Assembly (NCBI GenBank): GCA_946803715.1
Contig: CAMPET010000400.1
Coordinates: 1 to 22,971 of the forward strand
Length of the DNA stretch: 22,971 nucleotides
Direction of reading: 5' to 3'
Source of the DNA: Beroe ovata
Taxonomy: Eukaryota > Ctenophora > Nuda > Beroida > Beroidae
Under the pieces are notes generated by a model. It searched no databases, was not told the origin of the DNA, and worked only from the letters and a program-made list of their open reading frames with translations. Made by a program: the position numbers and the translations under genes. Of this stretch, positions 22,943 to 22,971 are shown piece by piece. Positions within the stretch are counted from its first letter, which is position 1. Every line of letters starts with the position of its first letter.

Positions 22943-22971
22943 ATGGATACTTTTCTGTCACTTACAACATA
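22943..22971 (+). CDS. Start of a divergent paralogue of the C8-like gene, cut by the window edge
   Basis: Only nine codons are visible: MDTFLSLTT. They align position for position with the first nine codons of the minus-strand neighbour (MKALLALTA), and the identity continues upstream through the inverted repeat with the same spacing to the ATG. This suggests a signal peptide and a head-to-head paralogue. Too little is in the window to be sure it is a gene. Confidence 0.45.

Overview
This window is animal (metazoan) genomic DNA. It carries spliced genes with GT-AG introns of mostly 50-570 bp and mosaic extracellular proteins made of immunoglobulin (Ig) and thrombospondin type-1 (TSP1) modules. 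The compact introns, the apparently high allelic divergence and the absence of bilaterian-type hemicentin or titin architecture suggest a marine invertebrate, perhaps a sponge or another early-branching animal. That assignment is inference. All confidently supported coding sequence is on the minus strand, so genes read from right to left.

Positions 20048 down to 1 hold one giant gene, which runs off the left edge. I followed it exon by exon through splice sites and reading phase. There are 56 non-redundant exons totalling 8871 nt, or 2957 codons with no internal stop. It starts with a signal peptide. The order from the N-terminus is [Ig-Ig-beta-propeller-like region] four times, then five Ig domains, TSP1, Ig, TSP1, Ig and the start of another Ig. 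The propeller-like regions look most like tectonin repeats and measure about 205, 248, 363 and 416 residues. Most module boundaries lie at phase-1 introns, the usual sign of exon shuffling. The product should be a very large secreted or matrix adhesion or recognition protein. No membrane anchor is visible before the window ends.

Two places in this gene (about 4065-4647 and 11703-13181) carry near-identical consecutive copies of the same exons. Each has a single N at the join, and the consecutive copies cannot be spliced in frame. They are best read as two alleles assembled one after the other, not as real exon duplications. A third N lies in a GT microsatellite at 20461.

Positions 20049-21636 are intergenic, with a long GT/TG microsatellite. 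Positions 22700 to about 21637 hold a small second minus-strand gene for a secreted cysteine-rich protein resembling the C8 domain of von Willebrand factor-type proteins. Upstream of it, a 30-bp inverted repeat flanks a 174-bp spacer and leads on the other side into a plus-strand ATG at 22943. That short reading frame aligns with the start of the C8-like gene, so the right edge looks like a head-to-head paralogous gene pair.

A roughly 15-bp minisatellite monomer (core GGTGTCAA on the plus strand) is scattered through many introns of the giant gene and expanded into arrays in several.
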